Of a stretch of DNA of 64,000 nucleotides, positions 53,236 through 62,466 are shown one piece after another. Position numbers and translations under genes: made by a program. Below the pieces are notes generated by a model. It was given only the letters and a program-made list of their open reading frames with translations, was not told where the DNA came from and made no database searches. The stretch's first letter is position 1; each line of letters begins with the position of its first letter. Origin of the DNA: Pseudomonas iranensis (GTDB lineage Bacteria > Pseudomonadota > Gammaproteobacteria > Pseudomonadales > Pseudomonadaceae); the NCBI RefSeq assembly GCF_014268585.2, contig NZ_CP077092.1:2232001-2296000 (forward strand), written 5' to 3'.

Positions 53236-53312
53236 CCTTCGCGAGCAGGCTCGCTCCCACAATGGTTCTGTGAACGCAGGCCAGAATGCGGGAGCGAGCC
53301 TGCTCGCGAAGG
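53236..53312. repeat. REP pair downstream of pvdA
   Basis: Inverted GCGAGCAGGCTCGCTCCC (53241-53258) and GGGAGCGAGCCTGCTCGC (53290-53307) form a long stem. Same family as the array at 45301. It begins 22 bases after the pvdA stop and may act as a terminator. Confidence 0.8.
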
Positions 53313-53316
53313 GGCC

Positions 53317-53772
53317 ATGGAAAGCCCCACAGATCCTGAATCTGAACCCTTCCTGAACACCCCCCACATTCCCCGAAAACACCCCTTCCAGCCGTTTCGC
53401 TGCGGGCGTAAGCTGCGCGCGTTTTCATCAATTGCGGAGACCCACAGTGGGTACTTGTTCGAGTGACAGTTGTCGGCCGGTCTCGATCACCGGCAGATTC
53501 TCGGCAAGATAACGCGCAGCCTTTCCCTGCCGTTGTCTCGCCGTAACAGCGAGCAGCGGCATCCCGTGCACGACCCGTTCTGGGTCGTGTCTCGACGTCC
53601 TTCTCATCGACGCTGAACCAGGCGTGATGGCGACCTCAATCGTCAGCGCCGCCTATCGACACGCCTGTCATTCCCGACGGGCGCGCCACGCCTTGCCGCG
53701 CCGGTTGTCCCGGTGCCAGGGCGCGGCGGTACCTGCTCGACGGTTTCCCGGCTGACCACAGGGGACACAGCC
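53317..53772 (+). promoter_or_regulatory. Long intergenic leader of mgtA with several hairpins
   Basis: About 450 bases without a gene that I can support. Short strong hairpins are visible: ACCCAC/GTGGGT at 53440-53452, GCCGGT/ACCGGC at 53476-53494, CTCGC/GCGAG at 53537-53553, and CACGACCC/GGGTCGTG at 53569-53589. The length and the string of hairpins suggest a structured 5' untranslated RNA for a Mg2+ transporter gene, but I do not recognise a known Mg2+ riboswitch class and cannot place the promoter. Confidence 0.35.
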
Positions 53773-56472
53773 ATGAAACTCACGCTCAAGGAATTTTTCG
53801 CAGGCTTTCTGCGCAGCCGCCACATCGCCCGGCACTTCCGTCGCCTCGCGTTGCTGGATTCGATCAACGACACCAAGGTCAACCGTGAAGTGCCGCCGAC
53901 GCTGGCCAGTACGCTGGTGGCTGCCGCCCATGCCGACAGCGCCGCGTTGCTGTCGTCGTTGGGCACGCACGGCGAGGGGCTCACCGAGGTCGAGGCCGAT
54001 GTACTGCGCGCGCAACACGGCCTTAACGAAGTCGAACACGAGCAGCCGCTGCCGTGGTGGACCCATCTGTGGCACTGCTACAAAAACCCGTTCAACCTGC
54101 TGCTGACCTTACTCGCGGTGATCTCCTGGCTGACCGAAGACCTCAAGGCGGCCGTGGTGATTTTCTCCATGGTGGTGCTGTCGACGCTGCTGCGCTTCTG
54201 GCAGGAGAGCAAATCCAATCAGGCCGCCGATGCGCTCAAAGCCATGGTCAGCAACACCGCCACGGTGCTGCGCCGCGATGGCCCACGCCGGGAGCTGCCG
54301 ATCAAGCAACTGGTGCCCGGCGATCTGATCGTACTCTCGGCCGGCGACATGATTCCCGCCGATTGCCGCGTGCTCAGCGCCAAGGATCTGTTCGTCAGCC
54401 AGGCAGCAATGACCGGTGAGTCGATGCCGGTGGAGAAATTCACCCGGCAGACCGATCGCGACACGCGTAACCCGCTGGAGCTGGACAACATTCTGTTCAT
54501 GGGCACCAACGTTGTCTCCGGCAGCGCGATTGCGCTGATTCTCACCACCGGCAACAGCACCTACTTCGGTGCGCTGGCGCAACGGGTCGGCGCGACGGAC
54601 CGGGCGGTGACCTCGTTTCAGCAGGGCGTCAACAAGGTCAGCTGGCTGCTGATCCGCTTCATGTTCGTCATGGCGCCACTGGTACTGTTCATCAACGGTT
54701 TCACCAAGGGCGACTGGAGCGAAGCGCTGCTCTTCGCGCTGTCAATTGCCGTCGGCCTGACTCCGGAAATGCTGCCGATGATCGTCACCTCGACCCTGGC
54801 CAAAGGCGCCGTGTTCCTGTCGCGCAAAAAAGTCATCGTCAAACGCCTCGACGCGATCCAGAACTTCGGCGCCATGGACGTGCTGTGCACCGACAAGACC
54901 GGCACTCTGACTCAGGACAAGATCTTTCTGGCGCGTAATGTCGATGTCTGGGGTGAGGATTCTGACCATGTGCTGGAACTGGCCTACCTCAACAGCTACT
55001 ACCAGACCGGCCTGAAAAACCTGCTGGATGTGGCGGTGCTGGAACACGTCGAAATCCATCGCGAGTTGAAAGTCGGCAGTGCGTTTCGCAAGGTCGATGA
55101 AATCCCGTTCGACTTCAATCGCCGGCGCATGTCGGTGGTCGTGGAGGGCCGCGGTCAGCCCCATCAATTGATCTGCAAAGGCGCGGTGGAAGAAGTGCTG
55201 GCGGTGTGCAGCCGGGTGCGTCACGGCGAAGTTGATGAGGCATTGCGCGATGAATTGCTGGCGCGGATTCGCCAGGTCACCGGCGCTTTCAACGCCGAAG
55301 GTCTGCGCGTGGTGGCGGTCGCGGCTCGCTCAATGGCAGAAGGGCGCGAGACTTACAGCCTGGCTGATGAACAGGAACTGACGCTGATCGGTTACGTGGC
55401 GTTCCTCGATCCACCGAAGGAAAGCACCGCGCCAGCGCTCAAGGCCTTGGCCGAGCATGGCGTAGCGGTCAAGGTGCTGACCGGTGACAACGAACTGGTG
55501 ACGGCGAAAATCTGCCGTGAGGTAGGCCTCGCCCAACAGGGTTTGCTGCTGGGCAATGACATTGAGCGCATGAGCGATGCTGAGCTGGCCATGGCGGTCG
55601 AGACGACCAACGTCTTCGCCAGACTGACGCCGTCGCACAAAGAGCGTATCGTCGGCATTCTCAAGGGCAACGGCCATGTGGTCGGGTTCATGGGCGACGG
55701 TATCAACGACGCGCCGGCGCTGCGCAGCGCCGACATCGGCATTTCCGTGGACAGCGCGGTGGACATCGCCAAGGAAGCGGCGGACATCATCCTGTTGGAA
55801 AAAAGCCTCATGGTGCTGGAGGAGGGCGTGCTCGAAGGGCGGCGCACCTTCGCCAACATGCTCAAGTACATCAAGATGACTGCCAGTTCCAACTTCGGCA
55901 ATGTGTTCTCGGTGCTGGTTGCCAGCGCGTTCATCCCGTTCCTGCCGATGCTGCCGATGCACCTGCTGGTGCAGAACCTGCTCTACGATATTTCGCAGAT
56001 CGCCATTCCGTTCGATAACGTCGACGACGAGATGCTGAAACAGCCGCAGCGCTGGCAGCCGGCTGACGTCGGGCGCTTCATGCTGTTTTTCGGCCCGATC
56101 AGTTCGATCTTCGATATCACGACGTTCGCCTTGATGTGGTACGTGTTCGACGCCAACACCCCGGATCACCAGACGCTGTTCCAGTCCGGCTGGTTCGTGG
56201 TCGGGTTGCTGACCCAGACGCTGATCGTGCACATGATCCGCACGCCGAAGATCCCGTTACTGCAAAGCCGCGCCGCCATGCCGCTGCTGGTCATGACCGG
56301 GGTCATCATGGCGGTCGGCATTTTCCTGCCGATGGGGCCGCTGGCGCATTACTTCAAATTGCAGGCGCTGCCGTCGCTGTATTTCGTGTTTCTGCCGGTG
56401 ATTCTGCTGGCGTACATGGCGCTGACCCAAGCCGTTAAAGGCTTCTACATCCGCCGGTTCGGCTGGCAATAA
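53773..56472 (+). CDS. mgtA: P-type Mg2+-transporting ATPase
   Basis: 899 residues from ATG 53773, preceded by AGGGGACA. A type IIIB P-type ATPase that imports Mg2+ across the inner membrane. The actuator motif T-G-E-S is near 214, the phosphorylated Asp in D-K-T-G-T near 373, the hinge motif G-D-G-I-N-D-A-P near 641, with membrane helices near 95-145, 290-345 and six in the last 200 residues. Length fits MgtA/MgtB. It is not functionally tied to the siderophore genes. REP pairs lie on both sides, so it is probably a single-gene unit. Confidence 0.92.
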   Translation: MKLTLKEFFAGFLRSRHIARHFRRLALLDSINDTKVNREVPPTLASTLVAAAHADSAALLSSLGTHGEGLTEVEADVLRAQHGLNEVEHEQPLPWWTHLWHCYKNPFNLLLTLLAVISWLTEDLKAAVVIFSMVVLSTLLRFWQESKSNQAADALKAMVSNTATVLRRDGPRRELPIKQLVPGDLIVLSAGDMIPADCRVLSAKDLFVSQAAMTGESMPVEKFTRQTDRDTRNPLELDNILFMGTNVVSGSAIALILTTGNSTYFGALAQRVGATDRAVTSFQQGVNKVSWLLIRFMFVMAPLVLFINGFTKGDWSEALLFALSIAVGLTPEMLPMIVTSTLAKGAVFLSRKKVIVKRLDAIQNFGAMDVLCTDKTGTLTQDKIFLARNVDVWGEDSDHVLELAYLNSYYQTGLKNLLDVAVLEHVEIHRELKVGSAFRKVDEIPFDFNRRRMSVVVEGRGQPHQLICKGAVEEVLAVCSRVRHGEVDEALRDELLARIRQVTGAFNAEGLRVVAVAARSMAEGRETYSLADEQELTLIGYVAFLDPPKESTAPALKALAEHGVAVKVLTGDNELVTAKICREVGLAQQGLLLGNDIERMSDAELAMAVETTNVFARLTPSHKERIVGILKGNGHVVGFMGDGINDAPALRSADIGISVDSAVDIAKEAADIILLEKSLMVLEEGVLEGRRTFANMLKYIKMTASSNFGNVFSVLVASAFIPFLPMLPMHLLVQNLLYDISQIAIPFDNVDDEMLKQPQRWQPADVGRFMLFFGPISSIFDITTFALMWYVFDANTPDHQTLFQSGWFVVGLLTQTLIVHMIRTPKIPLLQSRAAMPLLVMTGVIMAVGIFLPMGPLAHYFKLQALPSLYFVFLPVILLAYMALTQAVKGFYIRRFGWQ

Positions 56473-56489
56473 CCGCCATGGAATGCTTT

Positions 56490-56586
56490 CCCCTGTGGGA
56501 GCGAGCCTGCTCGCGAAGGCGTCGTGTCAGTCAGTACATCTCTGACTGGTATAGGCACTTCACGAGCAGGCTCGCTCCCGCAGGGG
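56490..56586. repeat. REP pair downstream of mgtA
   Basis: CCCCTGTGGGAGCGAGCCTG at the left pairs with CAGGCTCGCTCCCGCAGGGG at the right, 18 bases after the mgtA stop. Same REP family as the array; probable transcription end. Confidence 0.82.
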
Positions 56587-56702
56587 ATATTGGTGCGTCA
56601 GGGCCGCCGGATGAATGACCTGTTTTTTAGGAAAAGTCCTACAGAGCTATCGCCGACGCTTGCGTAGTCTTGCCCTCCCCAAACCTCACCGGGAGAATGA
56701 CC

Positions 56703-57137
56703 ATGAGCAACAAAGCGTTGCGCATCCTGATCGCCGACCCGCAACATTTTCATCGCATGAAAATCGAGCGCCTGTTCAATGCGCTCGGCTACTACCGCGT
56801 CGCCCCGGTGCAGACTCTCGGCGAATTGTTGACCTTGGTCGACTACGGCTGCGAGCCGTTCGATGTACTGGTGATCAATGCCGAACTGGCGGCGGGCTCA
56901 CTGAATCTGCTGGGCTTTCTGCTCGATAACCCACAGGTTCGCCATGCTCTGATCTACAACGAACAATCAGCACCGTTGCGAGCGTTTGCAGGGTTTGCTC
57001 AGGAAAACGCGCAGATCAGCCCGACGCCATTGCCCAATTCACAGCTCATCGGGCAGGTGATGGCGAGAGTCGAAGCTTGCGACGAACGCCAGGCAGCGCC
57101 TGACGCCCACGCATCGTTGCGCCATGCCAATGCATAA
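56703..57137 (+). CDS. Receiver-like protein lacking the phosphorylation Asp
   Basis: 144 residues from ATG 56703, with GGGAG 7 bases upstream; the ATG at 56697 is too close to that site. The first 115 residues follow the CheY-like pattern (R-I-L-I-A-D-P-Q-H near 7-15, F-D-V-L-V-I-N near 53-59). The phosphoacceptor Asp is replaced by Asn59 and the acidic pair near the N-terminus is reduced to one Asp, so it is probably a pseudo-receiver that works by binding. No output domain is present. It precedes the BvgA/RocA-like regulator and its sensor on the same strand, with a separate lux-box-like site between, so it may belong to that signalling pathway. Confidence 0.72.
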   Translation: MSNKALRILIADPQHFHRMKIERLFNALGYYRVAPVQTLGELLTLVDYGCEPFDVLVINAELAAGSLNLLGFLLDNPQVRHALIYNEQSAPLRAFAGFAQENAQISPTPLPNSQLIGQVMARVEACDERQAAPDAHASLRHANA

Positions 57138-57152
57138 AAAAACAATCTGCAC

Positions 57153-57172
57153 AACTGTCAGACCTGACAGGT
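57153..57172 (+). promoter_or_regulatory. lux-box-like 20-bp palindrome upstream of the response regulator
   Basis: AACTGTCAGACCTGACAGGT, 9-bp arms with one mismatch, fits CT-N12-AG. It ends 90 bases before the regulator start. TGTAAC at 57191-57196 lies where a -10 would be if the box overlaps -35. It matches the terpene-cyclase site at 19 of 20 positions in the same orientation relative to the gene. Confidence 0.65.
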
Positions 57173-57262
57173 GATTCTCTTGCTCATCCATGTAACAGTG
57201 CCGGCGCAGCTACCGACTCCGGGACAGACTGTTGCGGTGTCTTCGATTTTGCAGGAGTACCA

Positions 57263-57895
57263 ATGAAGTCAGCGCTGATCGTCGATGATCACCCAGTCGT
57301 GCGCGCGGCCATTCGAATCGTCCTGCAGGCTCAAGGCTTCACGCAGATTCATGAAGCGTCCAATGGCAATGAAGTCGTGCCGTTGATCTGCGCGCATGAT
57401 CCGAAACTGGTTGTGCTCGATCTGGGGCTGGGATCGATGGACGGGCTGGAAGTGCTGACGCGAATCCAGATCAAGGCGCCGACGGCGCGCTGCCGGGTTC
57501 TGGTATTCAGCATGCATGAGCCCACGCATTACCAGGAGCGCTGTCTGCGCGCCGGCGCACGGGGCTACGTGACCAAGAGCAATCAACTGACTCTGCTGCA
57601 CGAAGCCATCAAGGCATTGATGTCCGGCCACACTTATTTCTCCGCATTGCCCAATACCAGCGGTCTGTACAACGCCGTGCAACGCACGGAAAAGGAGCTG
57701 ATCGCGCAGCTGTCCGATCGAGAGTTATGCATTTTCGTGAATCTGGCGCTGGGCAAACCGAACAAGGCCATCGCTCTGGAAATGCACCTGAGTCACAAAA
57801 CCGTCAGCACCTACAAGACCCGCATGATGGCGAAACTTGGCCTGGGTTCGCTGGTGCTTCTGCGTGAGTTCGCCAAGCGCAATCACTTGATCTGA
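57263..57895 (+). CDS. Response regulator, NarL/LuxR family (BvgA/RocA1-like)
   Basis: 210 residues. Receiver domain at 1-120 with acidic pocket D8-D9, phosphoacceptor D53 (V-V-L-D-L-G) and the switch Lys in V-T-K-S. C-terminal LuxR-type helix-turn-helix about 145-205 (L-S-D-R-E-L, then [19 protein letters not shown]). The start has CAGGAG 7 bases upstream. The kinase follows after 10 bases. The architecture matches BvgA of Bordetella and RocA1 of P. aeruginosa, which control surface and virulence genes; targets here are unknown. Confidence 0.88.
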   Translation: MKSALIVDDHPVVRAAIRIVLQAQGFTQIHEASNGNEVVPLICAHDPKLVVLDLGLGSMDGLEVLTRIQIKAPTARCRVLVFSMHEPTHYQERCLRAGARGYVTKSNQLTLLHEAIKALMSGHTYFSALPNTSGLYNAVQRTEKELIAQLSDRELCIFVNLALGKPNKAIALEMHLSHKTVSTYKTRMMAKLGLGSLVLLREFAKRNHLI

Positions 57896-57905
57896 GTACC
57901 CCGAC

Positions 57906-60900
57906 ATGACGCAGGGACTGCGGGTTTTATTGCTGTGGCTGGGGCTTGTTGCCTCGGTTGGGGCGAATGACCAGCCGCAGACGCTGGAGGTGCTGGCGCG
58001 CCTCGAACCGGGAAGTATCCAGGTGCGCCTCGATGATCGGGAGCGCCAGTGGCTGCGTGAGCATCCAGTCTTGCGCATGGGCATCTCCGGCCCGGACTAC
58101 CCGCCTTTCGAAATCACCCGCCATCAGCATGAGCTGGAGGGACTGACGGCGGATTACGCCGACCTGTTGGCACAACTGCTTGGCATCAGGATCGAAGTGC
58201 GGCGTTTCGTCGATCGTCCCGCACTGATGGCGGCACTCAAGCGCGCTGACGTCGAACTCCTGGGCACCTCGAACAGTTTCGAAGCGGCGGATCCGGCCTT
58301 TGTTCTGTCGCGGCCGTATGCTGAAGATCAGCCGATGCTGGTGACGCGTCATGACGAGAAACTGCCTGCTGACCTTGCAGGCAAACGCATCGCCATGGTC
58401 GAGGATTACCTGCCACTGGCCCATGTTCAGGCGTTCTACCCCGGCGCCCACGTGCAGCTTTACGCTTCGGCCATGGATGCACTCGGCGCGGTCGCCTTCG
58501 GTGCCGACGACGTGTACCTGGGCGACTTCATCAGCGCCAACTACCTGATCAACACCAATTATCGCAACGACCTGCAACTGGCCGGGCCGTCGGGGCTTGA
58601 TGCCAATCCGTTCGCCTTTGCGTTGTTGCGCAGCGATGTGGTGCTCAAACGCATCGTCGACAAGGCCTTGCTGGCCGTGCCGATGGAGCGTCGCCATCTG
58701 ATCGAACAGCGCTGGAGCGTCGGCCTCGCCGAGATGGCCGAACAGTCGCGGGTACAGCTCAGCGCCGCCGAGCAGCAGTGGCTGGATCAGCACCCGGTGG
58801 TGCGGGTCGGCGCTGTCGAAGACTTCGCGCCGTTGGCGTTTTTCGATGCTGATGGGCGCTTCAACGGCCTGGCAGCGCAGTTGCTGAGCCTGATTGCGCA
58901 GCGCAGCGGGCTGAATTTCGAGATCGTGCGTGGCACCTCGCTGAACGACCAGTTCGAACAACTTCAGGCCGGCGCACTCGATATTTTGCCCGTGGTAACG
59001 CCGAGCACCGAGCGGGAAGCGCAGCTGCAATTCACCCGCGCCTATCTGAACAATCCGTTCGTGCTAGTCAGCGCAGCGAACGGACCACATCCATTGCCGC
59101 TCGACGAACTGGCGGGCAAACGCCTGGCGATCTATCGCGGCCACCCGTTGCGCGAATACCTCCTGCAACGCGTGCCCGGACTACGTCTGGTCGAAGTCAA
59201 AAGCCCCGCCGAAGGCATGGCGCTGATTGCCCGTGGACAGGTCGACGTGACGGTAAGCTCGTTGCTGGTGGCGCGTTTTCTGATCGCCCGCCAATACCGC
59301 GACCGCCTGCGTATTACCGGCACCGTAGGCGATCAGCCGGCGCGCATCGCTTTGGCCACGGCGCCGCAGTCGGCGCTGCTGCACTCGATCCTGAACAAGG
59401 CGTTGCTGAGCATCGCGCCGCAGCAAATGGATGAACTGGTCGAGCGCTGGAGCCACGATGTGGTGGTGGAGGACAGCTATTGGTCGCGCCATCGCCGCGA
59501 GATTCTGCTTGGTTTTGCCGGCGCCGCAGGCTTGCTGCTGCTGGCCCTGATCTGGATCGGCTGGCAGCGTCGGCAGATCCATCAGCGCCAGCAATGGTTG
59601 TTGCAACTGCAACAGGCCAAGGACGCAGCGGATGAGGCCAATCGGGCCAAAAGCACCTTCCTGGCGACCATGAGCCACGAGATCCGCACACCGATGAACG
59701 CCTTGATCGGCATGCTCGAACTGGCGCTCAAGCGCGCAGAGGAGGGCGTGACTGATCGACTGGCAATTCAGGTGGCGTCGAATGCCGGCCAGCAATTATT
59801 GGCGTTGATTGGCGACATTCTCGACATCGCCCGTATCGAGTCGGGGCATTTGTCCCTTTCGCCCGAGCGGGCCAACCTGCGCGAGACGGTGTTATCGGTG
59901 TGTCGGGTTTTCGAAGGGCTGGCGCGGCAGAAACGGCTCTTGTGGCGCATCGAACTTGATCCGCGCGCCGACGTGGATGTGCTGATTGATCCGACGCGCT
60001 TCAAACAGGTGCTGTCGAACCTGTTGAGCAATGCGATCAAATTCACCCAGTCAGGTGACGTCTGCCTGCGACTGCAGATCGTTGCGATATCGCACGAGCA
60101 AGTGAGTGTGCAAGTGCTGATCGAAGACAGCGGCATCGGTATAAGTGCTGAAGATCAAAAGCGCCTGTTCAGCCCGTTCGTTCAAGCGAGCAATAGCCTT
60201 CAAGCGGCGCGCAGCGGTTCCGGCCTGGGGCTGGTGATCAGCCGTAACCTCTGCGAAATGATGGGCGGCACGCTGGGTCTCGATAGTGATCTCGGGCAAG
60301 GCACGCGCGTGGAAATGAATCTGTCCTTGCCGCTGTTGACAGCTGTAACGACCACACTGGCAACGCCCGAGGCGGCGGCCGCTACCTGTGTATTAAGCGT
60401 GTTGGTGGTGGACGATCACCCGGTCAACCGCTTGCTGATGTGCTGGCAACTGAGCGAACTGGGGCATCGCACGGTAGATGTGGGCGATGGCGAACAAGGG
60501 CTGGACCGCTGGCGAACCCAGGCCTTCGATGTGGTGATTACCGACTGCAACATGCCGCGACGCAATGGCTATGAGCTGGCGCGCACCATTCGCGATGAAG
60601 AGGCCGCCAGCGGCCGCAGGCCTTGTCTTATCCTCGGTTTTACGGCCAATGCACAGGTCGAAGAGCGTTTGCGTTGTCTGGACGCTGGCATGGACGGCTG
60701 CCTGTTCAAACCGATTCGCTTGCATGATCTGGCTGAAGCCCTGGAAGGCGCTCATCGTTGCGAGCGCCACGAAGATGAACCGCCAAATGCCGAGCCCGTC
60801 GAGATTGATCTGAGTGCCCTGGAGCAGATGGCCGGTGCCGATCACTCGTTGATCGAGCGTTTGCGCAAGGAAGTCGGTAATAGCTTGCGCGACGATCTGC

Positions 60901-61112
60901 AGGCTTTGAATCAGACCCACGTCGGCGACCGCAACGGCCTGCGTGAGCTGGCCCATCGCATCAGGGGCGGTGCGCAAATGGTTGGGGCTGCGCGGGTTGT
61001 TGCGGCGTGCGCAGATCTGGACACGGCGTGCCGAGACGGTGAAAACGCGTTTATCGAGCGTGCCATCGGCAAGTTGCGCGAAGCCATGCACGGCCTCGCA
61101 CGGTGCCTCTGA
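57906..61112 (+). CDS. Unorthodox hybrid sensor kinase with two periplasmic solute-binding domains (BvgS/RocS1-like)
   Basis: 1068 residues. A signal peptide (about 1-20) is followed by two tandem SBP_bac_3 domains in the periplasm (about 50-270 and 290-510; each starts with a W-L-x-x-H-P motif). One membrane helix is at about 531-553. HisKA has [10 protein letters not shown] with His near 593, followed by a HATPase domain (N and G boxes near 700-780). A receiver domain starts with V-L-V-V-D-D-H-P near 832, with Asp near 879 (V-I-T-D-C-N-M-P). A C-terminal HPt domain has His near 1016 (L-A-H-R-I-R-G-G-A). Phosphate would pass His-Asp-His to the regulator just upstream. The ligand sensed is unknown; small amino acids or ions are usual. 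Confidence 0.92.
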   Translation: MTQGLRVLLLWLGLVASVGANDQPQTLEVLARLEPGSIQVRLDDRERQWLREHPVLRMGISGPDYPPFEITRHQHELEGLTADYADLLAQLLGIRIEVRRFVDRPALMAALKRADVELLGTSNSFEAADPAFVLSRPYAEDQPMLVTRHDEKLPADLAGKRIAMVEDYLPLAHVQAFYPGAHVQLYASAMDALGAVAFGADDVYLGDFISANYLINTNYRNDLQLAGPSGLDANPFAFALLRSDVVLKRIVDKALLAVPMERRHLIEQRWSVGLAEMAEQSRVQLSAAEQQWLDQHPVVRVGAVEDFAPLAFFDADGRFNGLAAQLLSLIAQRSGLNFEIVRGTSLNDQFEQLQAGALDILPVVTPSTEREAQLQFTRAYLNNPFVLVSAANGPHPLPLDELAGKRLAIYRGHPLREYLLQRVPGLRLVEVKSPAEGMALIARGQVDVTVSSLLVARFLIARQYRDRLRITGTVGDQPARIALATAPQSALLHSILNKALLSIAPQQMDELVERWSHDVVVEDSYWSRHRREILLGFAGAAGLLLLALIWIGWQRRQIHQRQQWLLQLQQAKDAADEANRAKSTFLATMSHEIRTPMNALIGMLELALKRAEEGVTDRLAIQVASNAGQQLLALIGDILDIARIESGHLSLSPERANLRETVLSVCRVFEGLARQKRLLWRIELDPRADVDVLIDPTRFKQVLSNLLSNAIKFTQSGDVCLRLQIVAISHEQVSVQVLIEDSGIGISAEDQKRLFSPFVQASNSLQAARSGSGLGLVISRNLCEMMGGTLGLDSDLGQGTRVEMNLSLPLLTAVTTTLATPEAAAATCVLSVLVVDDHPVNRLLMCWQLSELGHRTVDVGDGEQGLDRWRTQAFDVVITDCNMPRRNGYELARTIRDEEAASGRRPCLILGFTANAQVEERLRCLDAGMDGCLFKPIRLHDLAEALEGAHRCERHEDEPPNAEPVEIDLSALEQMAGADHSLIERLRKEVGNSLRDDLQALNQTHVGDRNGLRELAHRIRGGAQMVGAARVVAACADLDTACRDGENAFIERAIGKLREAMHGLARCL

Positions 61113-61126
61113 ACCAATGCAGTCTG

Positions 61127-61151
61127 CTGTGGGAGCGAGCCTGCTCGCGAA
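61127..61151. repeat. Single REP after the sensor kinase gene
   Basis: CTGTGGGAGCGAGCCTGCTC followed by GCGAA, one orientation only, 15 bases after the kinase stop. Confidence 0.75.
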
Positions 61152-61269
61152 ATGCGCGCCGCTGCTCAATTGTTCTGCATATGGAACACTCAAGCCGATT
61201 TCCACCCTCTATTCGAATATTCGATATGCCTTTAGGCTTAATCCAATGCATTTACCCATTGGAGACCCC

Positions 61270-62136
61270 ATGAAAAACATCATCGGCATTTACACCAGCC
61301 CGCGCGGCCATTGGGTCGGCGATGGTTTCCCGGTGCGCACGCTGTTTTCCTACGACAACCTGGGCAAGCACATCAGCCCGTTTCTTCTGCTCGATCACGC
61401 CGGTCCCGCCGAATTCACCCCGACCACTGAACAGCGTGGCGTCGGCCAGCACCCGCACCGTGGTTTCGAGACCGTGACCATCGTTTACGACGGCGAAGTG
61501 CAACACCGCGATTCCACCGGCAGTGGCGGCACCATCGGCCCGGGTGATGTGCAGTGGATGACCGCAGCGTCCGGCATCCTTCATGAAGAATTCCACTCGG
61601 AAAACTTCGCCCGAACCGGCGGCAAGCTGGAAATGGTCCAGCTGTGGGTCAACCTGCCGGCCAAGGACAAAATGGCCGCGCCGGGTTACCAGACCATTCT
61701 CGACCGAGACATTCCGAGCATCGCGCTCAAGGACAACGCCGGCAGCCTGCGTCTGATCGCCGGTAAATTCGATGGGCACACCGGACCCTCGCGGACTTTC
61801 ACGCCAATCGACGTCTGGGATTTGCGCCTCAATGCCGGCAAGCTGCTGGCGCTTGAGCTGCACGAAGGACGCAACACCGCACTGGTGGTGTTGAAAGGTT
61901 CGGTGCAGGTCAACGGTGCGGAATCGGTTGGGGTAGGCCAGTTGGCGCTGTTCGAACGCGACGGTGATCGACTCACCCTCCAGGCCAGCGAAGACGCGGT
62001 GGTATTGCTGCTCAGTGGCGAGCCGATCGACGAACCGATCGTTGGCCACGGCCCGTTCGTGATGAACACCGAGCAGGAAATCCATCAGGCCTTCGCCGAC
62101 TTCCAGTCCGGGCGCTTTGGCCGGATGCACGCCTGA
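61270..62136 (+). CDS. Pirin-family protein
   Basis: 288 residues, two cupin barrels. The metal-binding motif H-P-H-R-G-F-E-T-V-T is at 61-70, with further ligands in G-I-L-H-E-E-F. Start ATG 61270 with GGAG upstream. Bacterial pirins bind iron; some have quercetin 2,3-dioxygenase activity and others modulate enzymes such as pyruvate dehydrogenase. No neighbour indicates which applies. It is flanked by REP elements and appears to be a single-gene unit. Confidence 0.88.
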   Translation: MKNIIGIYTSPRGHWVGDGFPVRTLFSYDNLGKHISPFLLLDHAGPAEFTPTTEQRGVGQHPHRGFETVTIVYDGEVQHRDSTGSGGTIGPGDVQWMTAASGILHEEFHSENFARTGGKLEMVQLWVNLPAKDKMAAPGYQTILDRDIPSIALKDNAGSLRLIAGKFDGHTGPSRTFTPIDVWDLRLNAGKLLALELHEGRNTALVVLKGSVQVNGAESVGVGQLALFERDGDRLTLQASEDAVVLLLSGEPIDEPIVGHGPFVMNTEQEIHQAFADFQSGRFGRMHA

Positions 62137-62166
62137 CCCCGAGCTTTACCGCCAACTGAAGCTTCA

Positions 62167-62257
62167 CTGTGGGAGCGAGCCTGCTCGCGAATGCTCTGAT
62201 TCGGTCGAAGAAGTAGTGACTGACATGACGCCTTCGCGAGCAGGCTCGCTCCCACAG
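62167..62257. repeat. REP pair downstream of the pirin gene
   Basis: CTGTGGGAGCGAGCCTGCTC at the left pairs exactly with GAGCAGGCTCGCTCCCACAG at the right. Same family as the tandem array. Confidence 0.85.
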
Positions 62258-62276
62258 GTTTTTCAGCGTCTGATCG

Positions 62277-62322
62277 TTCCCACGCTCTGCGTGGGAATGC
62301 AGCCGGGGACGCTCCGCGTCCC
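62277..62322. repeat. Double hairpin dispersed repeat
   Basis: TTCCCACGC/GCGTGGGAA at 62277-62297 and GGGACGC/GCGTCCC at about 62306-62322. This arrangement is a known style of dispersed intergenic repeat in pseudomonads. Confidence 0.65.
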
Positions 62323-62466
62323 ACAGCCTCAAGATCGCAGCCTTCGTCAGCTCCTACAGGGTTTCGCAGTGTTTTCAAGCGGCGGTTCATCCGCCGAAAT
62401 CAATTGCTCCTACACTGTGCCAATCTGTGCGATCTTCTCGCGATTGGCCTTTGTCGGAGTTGTTTG

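Larger units (their letters stand above)
62137..62466. other. Repeat-filled intergenic region between pirin and MscS genes
   Basis: About 330 bases without a gene. It holds a REP pair (62167-62257), a hairpin block (62277-62322) and a half-copy of the GTAGGAGC family repeat (62331-62359, minus orientation). The promoter of the channel gene must lie near 62370-62450. Confidence 0.7.

Noticed and set aside
53281..53460. A short plus-strand frame after pvdA (53146-53466)
   Set aside because: It runs through the end of pvdA in another frame and through a REP pair, with no ribosome site.
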